Part shown: positions 42,565 to 51,074 of the stretch, one piece after another
Position numbering within the stretch: the first letter of the stretch is position 1
Layout: each line of letters starts with the position of its first letter
Assembly: GCA_040766135.1 (NCBI GenBank)
Contig: JAXGRA010000012.1
Location: forward strand, 11,790 to 75,789
Reading direction: 5' to 3'
Origin: JAGVSV01 sp040766135
GTDB lineage: Bacteria > Bacillota > Clostridia > Christensenellales > Aristaeellaceae
Length of the DNA stretch: 64,000 nt
Notes under the pieces: model-generated
What the model saw: the letters and a program-made list of their open reading frames with translations, nothing else
What the model was told of the DNA's origin: nothing
Databases searched by the model: none
Position numbers and translations under genes: made by a program

Positions 42565-43888
42565 TTACCGATTAAGCCGCGCTTCGCTCCCACCTTCTTT
42601 GGGCAGAATGATTACGGCGCTGCCGCTTTGCGGCTCAAAGGCGATGTGAGTTTCAAATACATAGATGTTTTTGGCAGGCGATTCACTCAGCGGCACCGCC
42701 ACCCCGCTGTCCGGCTCCAAGCGGTACACCCTGTTGTTGTCCAATGCATTGGTAAAATAGACATAGGTGTTATCCGCATTGAGCGCGCCCGCTTTCAGCC
42801 CCTCCAGCGCCTGGGGAGAGGTTCCGTCCAGCCCTGCGTGGAAAAGCTGCTGCGATGCGTCTGCATAGAACAGGGTTGGCGCGCCCTGAAAGAGCGCCGT
42901 TGTATAGGCGGTTACCCGGCCGGGGCTCAGCGGCTCCGCCACCTGTCCGTCCAGGGGCATGCGGTAGAGACCCGTCATTTTGCCCGGTGAAATAGGCATA
43001 GCCGTTATAGGGAAACGCGCTGGCCGCCTGTATCTCCCCTCCGCCCGCATAGGCCCGCATGCTGCTTTCCTTGCCGTTTGCAAGGGCTGCCCGCTTTAGG
43101 AGCCCGTCCTGGATATACAGGACAATCTCATTGGTTACCGACAGGTTGCTGATCCTTTTCTTCAGCGTCACCAGGGTGTTACGGCCTTTTTGATTGATGG
43201 AATCCTGCACAATCCGGGTGACATACTGTTTTTTGGGGGTGGTTTTATGGGTTAGCGGGGTCGACTTCTGCTTTACCGTTTCCAGATAATGATGAAAATA
43301 GTATAGGTCATTTCCCAAGGTGTCCAGACAGTCGTATTCCACCGCACCGTACGACCTTTCCGCCTTTCGGAAAGGGTCTGTGGACTGCATCAGATAGCCT
43401 TTGCTGTCAACAAAAAACAGGAATCCTTTCCCCATGGCTGCCTTCCCGCCGTTTGGCGCGTTGGCAACGCCTGTCAGGTCATCTGCGCCTGAGCCAATTA
43501 CTTGGGCATTGGTGCCGCCTGCTTTCAGCGCGTTTTCGTCAAAGGGCTTGACCGTCAGGTAGAAGATGCTGGTGGTATGCGCAGGGAAAGCCTTGTCTTC
43601 CGCCTTCACCACAAATGAGTAGTTGCCCGCTTTTTGCGGCGTACCATAGATCAGCCCTTCCTTGTCCATGGTGAGCCCCTGGGGAAAGCTATGGGCTGTA
43701 TAGTCGCCCGGCTCAAAGGAAAGGGTGATGGGGTTGGAACCGCTGGCCTTGATTCTTGTGGAATAGTATACGCCCTGCATGGCGTCCGGCAGATGTTTGT
43801 CGGATACAAATTCCGGCGCGACATAGGTAAGGCCGGGCAGAGGGAGCACGATCAGGACAGCAATCAGGATAAGCACCAGTTTTTTCAT
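42565..43888 (-). pseudogene. Secreted Ig-like plus beta-propeller-like protein, frameshifted near residue 300
   Basis: The protein begins with a signal peptide (K-K-L-V-L-I-L, cleavage near G-L-T). Residues about 25-115 form a putative Ig (cadherin-like) domain with the G-L-T-M-x-x-x-G-L-I-Y-G-T-P motif. After about residue 140 come repeating G-x-L-Y/F-F-x-x-x and L-Y-Y-F strands as in DUF5050-like propellers. As read it continues to 42770 in a Gly/Arg/Ala-rich frame with no sense, while the true continuation (G-L-Y-R-M-P-L-D-G, then A-P-T-L-F-Y-A-D, then Y-V-Y-F-T-N) lies in another frame to 42565. Removing one base from the TTTT run at 42978-42981 restores a single frame of 440 residues. 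First gene of the secreted-protein unit. Confidence 0.75.
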
Positions 43889-43972
43889 GGAACAGCCTCC
43901 TCTTTGGGGTTTGTGATGTGGCAGTGCAGTATTGTTTCGGGCACAAAGGAATATGATGATGTAACCATATAA

Positions 43973-44000
43973 AATATACCATTTTTGGCTGTTGAATCAA
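43973..44000 (-). promoter_or_regulatory. Promoter of the secreted-protein unit
   Basis: On the minus strand TTGATT, a 16-base spacer and TATATT, about 85 bases upstream of the start at 43888. A CAACCTA/TAGGTTG hairpin at 43999-44022 overlaps its upstream edge. Confidence 0.5.
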
Positions 44001-44081
44001 CCTACACTTATGGGTAGGTTGGGTGATTTTGAGTAATATTGATGTAAAACAGTATCATCTTACGATTTCTCGTAGCATGAA

Positions 44082-44110
44082 TTGACGCTCTCCCGCCTGC
44101 ATGCTACCAT
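44082..44110 (+). promoter_or_regulatory. Promoter of rpiB
   Basis: TTGACG, a 17-base spacer and TACCAT, 28 bases before the rpiB start. Confidence 0.6.
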
Positions 44111-44137
44111 AAAGCATCAATATGCGGGGGGCTTCCT

Positions 44138-44590
44138 GTGAAAATCGCCATTGCCAATGACCATACCGGGTTGGAGCTAAAGCGTGAGCTTGTCGCGCTG
44201 CTGGAGGGACTTGGACATGAGGTGGCCGACTTGGGCACCCAGACGCCGGACAGCGTGGACTACCCCATCTATGGCGTGCGCGCGGCGCGCGCGGTGGCCA
44301 GGGGGGAGTATGACTTGGGCATTGTTATCTGCGGCACCGGCGTGGGCATCGGCATGTCCGCCAACAAGGTAAAGGGCATCCGCTGCGCCACATGCTCGGA
44401 GCCGTATTCCGCGATGATGGCGCGGCGGCACAACAACGCCAACATGCTGGCCATGGGGGCGCGGGTGGTGGGCGTGGAGCTGGCCAAGATGATCGTGCTG
44501 GCTTTCCTGCAAAATGAGTTTGAGGGCGGGCGGCACACACGCCGTGTGGAGCAGATTGTATCCGTTGAAAACGACGGACAGATCGAATGA
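44138..44590 (+). CDS. rpiB: Ribose-5-phosphate isomerase B family sugar-phosphate isomerase
   Basis: The 150-residue protein has the RpiB motifs A-N-D-H-T-G-L-E-L-K near the start, V-D-Y-P near residue 42, the active-site loop I-C-G-T-G-V-G-I-G-M-S-A-N-K near 66-79 with the catalytic Cys, and H-N-N-A-N-M-L near residue 99. It interconverts ribose 5-phosphate and ribulose 5-phosphate, or allose/galactose 6-phosphates in close relatives. The start is GTG at 44138 behind GGGGGG. It overlaps the MFS gene by four bases, so the pair may handle a pentose or allose-like sugar. Confidence 0.93.
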   Translation: MKIAIANDHTGLELKRELVALLEGLGHEVADLGTQTPDSVDYPIYGVRAARAVARGEYDLGIVICGTGVGIGMSANKVKGIRCATCSEPYSAMMARRHNNANMLAMGARVVGVELAKMIVLAFLQNEFEGGRHTRRVEQIVSVENDGQIE

Positions 44591-45780
44591 AGCGCACGAA
44601 TTACCCTTGGGCATACGGGTTGTTTATTGCAGCCTATTATGCCACCAACGCGGTGTTCCAGGGCTACTTGCCCAAGTATTACCAGTTGATGGGCATGGAC
44701 GGCATGCGCATGATGACGCTGCTGGCTGCAGCGCCTGCCATCGCCATCGTGGCGCAGCCTGTTTGGGGCCGCATTGGCGACCGTATGCGCACCCGCAACC
44801 AGGCGCTGACGGTGATGATTGTTGCATCCACCGTGTTGATTTTGCTTATCCTTGTCAACCCAATCTATGCCTGGCTGCTGCTGATCACCTGCCTGTATGC
44901 AGCATTTTATACACCGATACAGCCCATGGGCGATTCCATCATATTGGAAAACCTGGAAAGACAGCGTGCACCCTTTGGCCCTATCCGGCTGTTTGGCAGT
45001 TTTTCTTTTGCACTAAATAACCTGCTGGTGGGGCATCTGTTTGAAGGGCGCTTCCACATCGTGCCATGGGTAACCGCACTGTTCCTTTTGATCATGCTGC
45101 TGTCCTCCCGTGTGCTGCCGCCCACCCGCGGGCATCAGCGCGGCAAAACCAAGGTGCCGCTGCGCGCCATCCTGCGCATTCCATATCTGAAGCCGCTGAT
45201 GGCGCTGGTCATCGTGCTGCAACTGGGCATGGGCTATTATTACAGCTATTTTGTGCTGCATTTTACATCGCTGCCCGGCGGCACCTCAGGGTTGGTGGGG
45301 CTGGCGTTCTTTATCTCCGCGACGAGCGAGACGCCGTTTTTAATTTTCTCCGATCGCCTGTTTCAGCGTTTTGGCACCGGCAAGCTGATGGTCATGTCCG
45401 CGCTGCTCATCAGCATCCGCTTTCTGGTGCTGGGGCTATCGCAGAACATCACGCTGCTGCTCCTCAACCAGATCACGCACGGCGCCGGCTTTATCGTCAT
45501 CACCGTGACCATGGCCAAGTACATCAGCCTCATGGTGCCTGATGAACTCAAAGCCGGGGGGCAAATGCTGTTAGCCGTGGTGGGCTACGGCCTGGCGCGC
45601 GTGTTCGGCGTGCTGTGCGGCGGATACGTCCAACAAATCACCGGCGGCCCTGCCGGTGGTTTCCTCGCCATGGGCACGCTGGCCGTGGTGGCCTTTTTGC
45701 TGTCTGCGTGGTACTTCCTCCCCCGCCCGCCGCTGAATGGCGAACCGATAGGGATGGACAAAGCGAAAATAAAGAGGTAG
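44587..45780 (+). CDS. MFS transporter
   Basis: The 397-residue protein has about 12 hydrophobic segments and the loop motif G-R-I-G-D-R-M-R-T-R near residue 60. The first segment, with Y-Y-A-T-N-A-V-F-Q-G-Y-L-P, resembles the MFS_1-like/nucleoside:proton symporter group. Translational coupling to rpiB (ATGA overlap) suggests that it imports or exports a sugar or nucleoside related to that enzyme. Substrate unknown. Confidence 0.85.
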   Translation: MKRTNYPWAYGLFIAAYYATNAVFQGYLPKYYQLMGMDGMRMMTLLAAAPAIAIVAQPVWGRIGDRMRTRNQALTVMIVASTVLILLILVNPIYAWLLLITCLYAAFYTPIQPMGDSIILENLERQRAPFGPIRLFGSFSFALNNLLVGHLFEGRFHIVPWVTALFLLIMLLSSRVLPPTRGHQRGKTKVPLRAILRIPYLKPLMALVIVLQLGMGYYYSYFVLHFTSLPGGTSGLVGLAFFISATSETPFLIFSDRLFQRFGTGKLMVMSALLISIRFLVLGLSQNITLLLLNQITHGAGFIVITVTMAKYISLMVPDELKAGGQMLLAVVGYGLARVFGVLCGGYVQQITGGPAGGFLAMGTLAVVAFLLSAWYFLPRPPLNGEPIGMDKAKIKR

Positions 45781-45843
45781 AATAAAAATACGCTGCTGGG
45801 CATAATGTCCGATAAAGCATAAAAGTAAAAAGGAGGATCCCCT

Positions 45844-47505
45844 ATGCGCAAGTTTCTTTCTCTGGTGGCAGTAATCGCCATGTTGGTCGCTGCGCTGAGC
45901 GGCGCTGTGGCCGAAACGGCGGAGCGTGAAACCCTTACCTATGGTTCCACCATGAACATGAACACCGACAAACCCTTCTACCCGACCAAGTTCATCACCT
46001 ATCTGGAAGACATGATCGATGCCAACATCGAGTTTATCCAGTATGACAACGACACATTGAAGCTCACCCTGGCCAGCGGCGACATGCCCGACCTGATGAT
46101 GGTCAACACCGCCAGCAATATCTTAGACGGCAGGCTGGCTGTGGCCATGGATGACTATCTGGAAGAATATGGCCCCAACATCCTGAAGTTTGAAAAGCGT
46201 AACGCTGTCATGCGCGAGCTGGTCTCCGGCGGGGATGGCAAGCTGTATTTCCACACCCCCAATACTGGCCCCGAAGCGTTGACCGGCAGCACCACCACCT
46301 GGAACGGCTACTTGGTACGCTGGGATCTGTACAAGCAACTGGGCGCACCCGCCATCAACAGCGATGATGAGTATATTGATGTACTCAAAAAGATGGTAGA
46401 GATTGCTCCCAAGCCCGCCAATGGCGCGCCGGTGTACGGCATGGGTCTGCATGGCTCCCAGCAGTGGGCATGGAATATCCGCGCTATGGCCAATGAGGGC
46501 TATTCCAACTCCACCACTTGGGCGTATGCCATCAGCACCACCACCACCGAGGTTATGCAGAACTACATGGATCTAAACTCCCCATTCTGGAGCAACATGC
46601 GCTTCTATTTCAAGCTTAACCAGGAAGGGCTGCTGGATCCGGACAGCTACACCATGAACGGTGACCAGGTACAGGAAAAAGCCGCCAACGGCCAGTACGT
46701 AGGCAGCTATTGCACATGGTACACCAGCGACCTGTACAACACCGCGCGCCTGGCCGACCCTGACACGCTGACAGGTATGATCGCCGTATACGGCGAGGGT
46801 ATGAGCGGCTGGTACGGTTCCAACCACACCGTGGGCTGGGGCGACAAGCTGACGTTCATCACCACCAGTTGCAAAAATATCCCGCTGGCGGTCAAGTTCC
46901 TCAACGCTATGGACTCTGATGAGCTCAACCGTGTCCACTATTCCGGCATCCAAGGTGAAGAATGGGATTATGTAGACGGCGTACCCACACTCTTCCCCGA
47001 AACCGTCGCCCTGCGCGCTACCGGCGGTGAGGAGTGGCAGCACCTGGGGATTGGCAGCTTCAGCAACACCATTGGCGCATCGGAATTTGGCACGGCTGAA
47101 GATGGTGGATTCTACTCCCTGTGGGACGACCCGGACCTGAAGTATTCTGGCCTCAACCCGCTGGAGAAGGACTATGCCGACTTCTACGGTGTCAAATACC
47201 CCGCGCAGGTGCACTTCGACATGGTCCAGGCCGGCAAAGCCATCAACCAGGCCGGCAACCAGACGCAGGCCGTGCAGTTGGGCCTGTCCGTGCGCCCGGA
47301 TAACATCATCCGCATTGACTCCCGCATGGAGGAGATTGTCAACCGCACCATCCCCACGCTGGTCAGCGCCGCTGATCAGGCTGCCTTTGACGCTGCGCAA
47401 GCCAGCCTGCTGGATGAGCTTAAGGCTGCCGGCGCAGAGGAATCCTGGGCCTGGTGGAACGAAAACTGGAACGGCACCCTGGAAAAAATCCAGAACATCC
47501 AATAA
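45844..47505 (+). CDS. Extracellular sugar-binding protein of an LplA-type ABC importer
   Basis: The 553-residue protein has a signal peptide (R-K-F-L-S-L-V, cleavage near A-V-A-E) but no lipobox cysteine at that point, unusual for a Gram-positive binding protein. The N-terminal lobe shows the family 1 plan with L-A-S-G-D-M-P-D-L-M-M near residue 79, and the length is that of the LplA/YtcQ group for complex oligosaccharides. AAAGGAGGA precedes the ATG. Two permease genes follow; the ATPase is not in the operon, as usual for this transporter class, which borrows a shared MsmX-like ATPase. The GH29 gene downstream suggests a fucose-containing ligand. Confidence 0.9.
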   Translation: MRKFLSLVAVIAMLVAALSGAVAETAERETLTYGSTMNMNTDKPFYPTKFITYLEDMIDANIEFIQYDNDTLKLTLASGDMPDLMMVNTASNILDGRLAVAMDDYLEEYGPNILKFEKRNAVMRELVSGGDGKLYFHTPNTGPEALTGSTTTWNGYLVRWDLYKQLGAPAINSDDEYIDVLKKMVEIAPKPANGAPVYGMGLHGSQQWAWNIRAMANEGYSNSTTWAYAISTTTTEVMQNYMDLNSPFWSNMRFYFKLNQEGLLDPDSYTMNGDQVQEKAANGQYVGSYCTWYTSDLYNTARLADPDTLTGMIAVYGEGMSGWYGSNHTVGWGDKLTFITTSCKNIPLAVKFLNAMDSDELNRVHYSGIQGEEWDYVDGVPTLFPETVALRATGGEEWQHLGIGSFSNTIGASEFGTAEDGGFYSLWDDPDLKYSGLNPLEKDYADFYGVKYPAQVHFDMVQAGKAINQAGNQTQAVQLGLSVRPDNIIRIDSRMEEIVNRTIPTLVSAADQAAFDAAQASLLDELKAAGAEESWAWWNENWNGTLEKIQNIQ

Positions 47506-47522
47506 CAACAGCTTCATTCTAT

Positions 47523-47558
47523 GCCCGCCCGCAACAGCCTCGGCCTTTGCGGGCGGGC
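47523..47558 (+). terminator. Strong hairpin between binding-protein and permease genes
   Basis: GCCCGCCCGCAA pairs perfectly with TTGCGGGCGGGC over 12 bases. Without a T run it is more likely to protect the 3' end of the binding-protein message and lower permease expression than to end transcription fully. Confidence 0.75.
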
Positions 47559-47603
47559 ACTTTCACAGATGCATCGACATCGTTCCATAAATGAGGTGAT
47601 TCC

Positions 47604-48527
47604 ATGAGCACAGTAAACCCTAACATCCAGTTTAAGCCGCGCAAAAAGAAATATCAGTTGCTGCTGATGGCCGCGCCCTTCCTGCTGCTGGTATTGATGT
47701 TTAACTATGTGCCGCTGTTTGGCTGGTCTTTTTCCTTGTTCAACTATCGGCCCGGCGTTCCCCTGTTGGAAAGCAAATTCGTTGGGCTCAAGTATTTCCA
47801 GATGTTCCTGACCGACAAGTACGACATGTACCGCGTGATGAAGAACACCGTCATCTTCGCGCTGATTGGATATCTGGTCTCCCCGCTGCCGATGATCTTT
47901 GCCATCATGCTCAATGAAGTAAAGCACGTACGGTACCAAAAAGCGGTACAGACCATCTCCACCATGCCTAACTTTGTCAGCTGGGTCATCGTGTACTCCT
48001 TGATGTTTACAATTTTCTCCACCGATGGCGTATTCAACGAAGTCATGATGCGCCTGGGGATTATCTCATCACCCACCAATGTGCTGGCAGACAAGAATGC
48101 GGTGTACTGGTTCCAGACGCTGCTAGGACAATGGAAAAACTTAGGCTGGTCGTCCATCATCTACCTGGCCGCCATTGCAGGCATTGACCAGGAAATGTAC
48201 GAAGCCGCCAACATTGACGGCGCCAACCGGTTCCAGTCCATCATCCATATTACGGTGCCCAGCCTGATGCCTACCTTCATCGTGCTGCTGCTGTTATCCA
48301 TCGGCAATTTCGTCAACGTAGGCTTTGACCAATACTTTGTGTTCAAAAACAACGTGACCGCCGCCAACATCGAGGTGCTGGATTTGTATGTGTACCGCAT
48401 CGGCTTGATGAACAGCGACTACTCCTATGGTGTGGCCATTGGCATTATGAAATCCTTTGTGTCCATCGCATTGCTGGTCATCGCCAACACCCTGTCCAAA
48501 AAGGTGCGCGGCACCTCGATCGTGTAA
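47604..48527 (+). CDS. ABC sugar permease, LplB type
   Basis: The 307-residue protein has six membrane segments and the permease EAA loop E-A-A-N-I-D-G-A-N-R-F-Q-S-I near residue 200, which docks the ATPase. The N-terminal segment (K-K-K-Y-Q-L-L-L-M-A-A-P-F) and length match the LplB/YteP group. It starts behind GAGGTGA and is 12 bases from the next permease. Confidence 0.94.
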   Translation: MSTVNPNIQFKPRKKKYQLLLMAAPFLLLVLMFNYVPLFGWSFSLFNYRPGVPLLESKFVGLKYFQMFLTDKYDMYRVMKNTVIFALIGYLVSPLPMIFAIMLNEVKHVRYQKAVQTISTMPNFVSWVIVYSLMFTIFSTDGVFNEVMMRLGIISSPTNVLADKNAVYWFQTLLGQWKNLGWSSIIYLAAIAGIDQEMYEAANIDGANRFQSIIHITVPSLMPTFIVLLLLSIGNFVNVGFDQYFVFKNNVTAANIEVLDLYVYRIGLMNSDYSYGVAIGIMKSFVSIALLVIANTLSKKVRGTSIV

Positions 48528-48539
48528 GGAGGCGATATC

Positions 48540-49439
48540 ATGATTCACAAGAAAACGCCCGGCGCGATTGCGGCAGATGTAATAATCTATATTCTACTGG
48601 GATTTTTCGCGCTGCTTTGCCTGTATCCGTTCTGGTACCTGGTGATCTATACATTCTCCGACCCTGGCGAGGCCTTGAAGGGCGTTTCGTTCTGGTTTCG
48701 CGGGTTCAGCCTGTACAACGTGGAGCAAGTGCTGCGCTTGCAAGGCATCGACCGTGCACTGTTGAACAGCGTGCTGCGCACGGTGCTGGGCACCGGCATC
48801 ACGGTGTTTTCCTGCACCTTCCTGGGGTACCTGTTTACCAAGGATGAAATGCCTGCCCGCAGTTTTTTCTATCGTGCGGTAATTATCACCATGTATGTAT
48901 CCGGCGGCCTTATCCCGACCTACCTCATTTACCGTATGTACGGGCTGACCAACAATTTCCTGGTGTATATACTGCCCAGCGCTGTGTCGGCGTACAACAT
49001 GATTCTGGTCAAAACATTCATTGAGCAGTTGCCCGCCGCACTGGAGGAGGCCGCTATGATCGACGGTGCATCCTACATGCGGGTATTCTTCCAAGTTATC
49101 TTCCCGCTGAGCATCCCGATCGTGGCCACCATCGCCATCTTTGCTGCGGTGGGGCAATGGAACAGCTGGTTTGACAACCACATCTACAACACCAACAGCG
49201 CCCATTTGATGACGCTGCAATATCAGCTGTACAAGTTCCTGAACGAGGCCCAGCGTCTGGCAGAGCTGCTAAAGCAGGGCAACATCAAGGACGTAGAAGC
49301 CGCTGTCACCCAACAGCTGACGCCCAAGGGCGTGCGGGTAACCGTCACGCTGTTTGCGGCGGTGCCTATCTTCCTGGTGTATCCGTTTATGCAGCGGTAC
49401 TTCATCAAGGGCATCATGATTGGTGCCGTGAAAGGCTAA
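48540..49439 (+). CDS. ABC sugar permease, LplC type
   Basis: The 299-residue protein has six membrane segments, the EAA loop E-E-A-A-M-I-D-G-A-S-Y-M-R-V near residue 177, and the C-terminal P-F-M-Q-R-Y-F-I-K-G-I-M-I-G-A-V-K-G ending typical of LplC/YtcP permeases. A helical insertion near residues 235-265 (N-E-A-Q-R-L-A-E-L-L) is common in this group. It stops three bases before the GH29 gene. Confidence 0.94.
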   Translation: MIHKKTPGAIAADVIIYILLGFFALLCLYPFWYLVIYTFSDPGEALKGVSFWFRGFSLYNVEQVLRLQGIDRALLNSVLRTVLGTGITVFSCTFLGYLFTKDEMPARSFFYRAVIITMYVSGGLIPTYLIYRMYGLTNNFLVYILPSAVSAYNMILVKTFIEQLPAALEEAAMIDGASYMRVFFQVIFPLSIPIVATIAIFAAVGQWNSWFDNHIYNTNSAHLMTLQYQLYKFLNEAQRLAELLKQGNIKDVEAAVTQQLTPKGVRVTVTLFAAVPIFLVYPFMQRYFIKGIMIGAVKG

Positions 49440-49442
49440 ACA

Positions 49443-51073
49443 ATGGACGAAAGCATCTTCCTGGCGCGGCCTACCAAGGCGCAGCTGGCCTGGCAGGACA
49501 TGGAGCTGGGCCTGTTTATCCACTGGTTTCCTACAGGTTGGTACCACGAGATAGACGAAAACCGCTTGCAAGACCAAGGCTATCAGAAAGAGCTGCTTGC
49601 ACGCGTGACCTGTGAGGAGTTAGACACCGACCAGTGGGCGCAAAGCGCGCTGGACATGGGTGCTAAGTACATTGTGTTTGTGGCCAAGCATGGCCTGGGA
49701 TTGTGCCTGTGGCAGAGCGATGTGGGCGACTTTAACATGAAGAACGCACCATACCGCAACGGCCAGGGCGACCCAGTGGCCATGCTGGCCGCATCCTGCC
49801 GCAAGTATGGTTTAAAACTCGGATTATACTTGCAGGCCTCCACCTTTACACACGGGGCCGCCACCGGCGGCCTGCTGCCCACGCGGGAGGAGCAAAAGAC
49901 GTATAACCAGATATACCGCGCCTGGCTGACAGAGCTGTTGTCCTGCTATGGCGAGGTCGTTGAAATATGGTTTGACGGCTCGCTGCAAATAGAGGTGGGC
50001 GATATCCTTCAAAAATACGCGCCGGACGCCATGGTGTTCCAAAGTAAGTATGCCACCATCCGCTGGGTGGGACAGGAACAAGGATACGCCTCCGATCCTG
50101 CATGGAACAGCGTCAAGCGATATGATGCTCTCAGCGGGGTGGCCACGCAGCGACATGGTAACCCTGACGGCGAATGCTGGATGCCGCTGGAGTGCGACGC
50201 CCGCATCCGCGCTGACTGGGGCTGGCACGATGACCTGGCCTCCAATCCGCTGAAATCTGTGGATGAGTTGATGGACATGTACTATCACTCCGTCGGACAC
50301 GGCGCTGTGCTGCTGCTCAACCAGGCTCCCAACCCGGCAGGCCGCATCATTGACGAAGATATGGCGCGCATGAAGGAATTCGGCAACGAAATCCGCCGCC
50401 GCTTTGGGCAACCGCTGGCCGTTACGCAAGGCGAAGGCACGGAACTGAACCTTAACCTGGATGCCGCACAGCTGGTTGACCACATCGTTCTGATGGAAGA
50501 CATCCGCTATGGGGAGCGCATCCGTGCCTATGTGGTGGAAGGCTTTGACGGGCATAAGTGGCGCAGGTTATGCGCAGGCTCAGCCATTGGGCACAAGAAA
50601 ATTGATTACTTCCCCGCGCAGACGGTTTGCAGCCTGCGCCTGAGGGTGTTGCACCATGTGGGCGTACCCAAGGTGCGCAGCATGGCCGCCCATTATGTGG
50701 GTACCATCCCGCAAAAACGCAGCGATACCATACACGCCGCGCACGTTATCGGCGGATGGGGCACGGAGATGTATGACCTGAACACGTTTACCGCACACTT
50801 TAGCTACCAAATCGCGCCCTATGTGGACGATGCCGGGCAGTATCGTGTGCAGTTTGTGCCCGACAGCGCCAGCCGTACACCGCTAACGCTGGAGGACGCT
50901 TGGGTTGAAATCGACGGCGTGCGCATGCCGGACTATGTGCGCCCGGGCCAGGAACCGCTGACCTATGGGTATATATGGGCGGTACAGGCCAGGACATTAC
51001 CTTCCATGCCGTCAGTCGATATACCAAAACACCCTTCCTGCGCGGCGAAGCGATCATTCAACGGATGGAGTAG
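49443..51073 (+). CDS. Alpha-L-fucosidase, GH29, with a one-base frameshift near its end
   Basis: The cytosolic enzyme (no signal peptide) opens with W-Q-D-M-E-L-G-L-F-I-H-W-F, the conserved GH29 start, has K-H-G-L-G-L near residue 80 and the nucleophile Asp178 in E-I-W-F-D-G-S; the barrel ends near residue 330 and a beta-sandwich follows. As read, the frame runs on past 51073 into the next gene. But from about 50975 the true C-terminus is in another frame: G-G-T-G-Q-D-I then T-P-F-L-R-G-E, with a TAG at 51071-51073. Adding one base in the TATATAT run near 50970-50976 gives a 543-residue protein of normal length. It would cleave fucosides brought in by the transporter just upstream. Confidence 0.85.
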
Positions 51074-51074
51074 T

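Noticed and set aside
47523..47558. Hairpin behind the binding-protein gene as a full operon end
   Set aside because: No T run follows and the permease genes downstream clearly belong to the same transporter, so it is more likely an mRNA-stabilising or attenuating hairpin.
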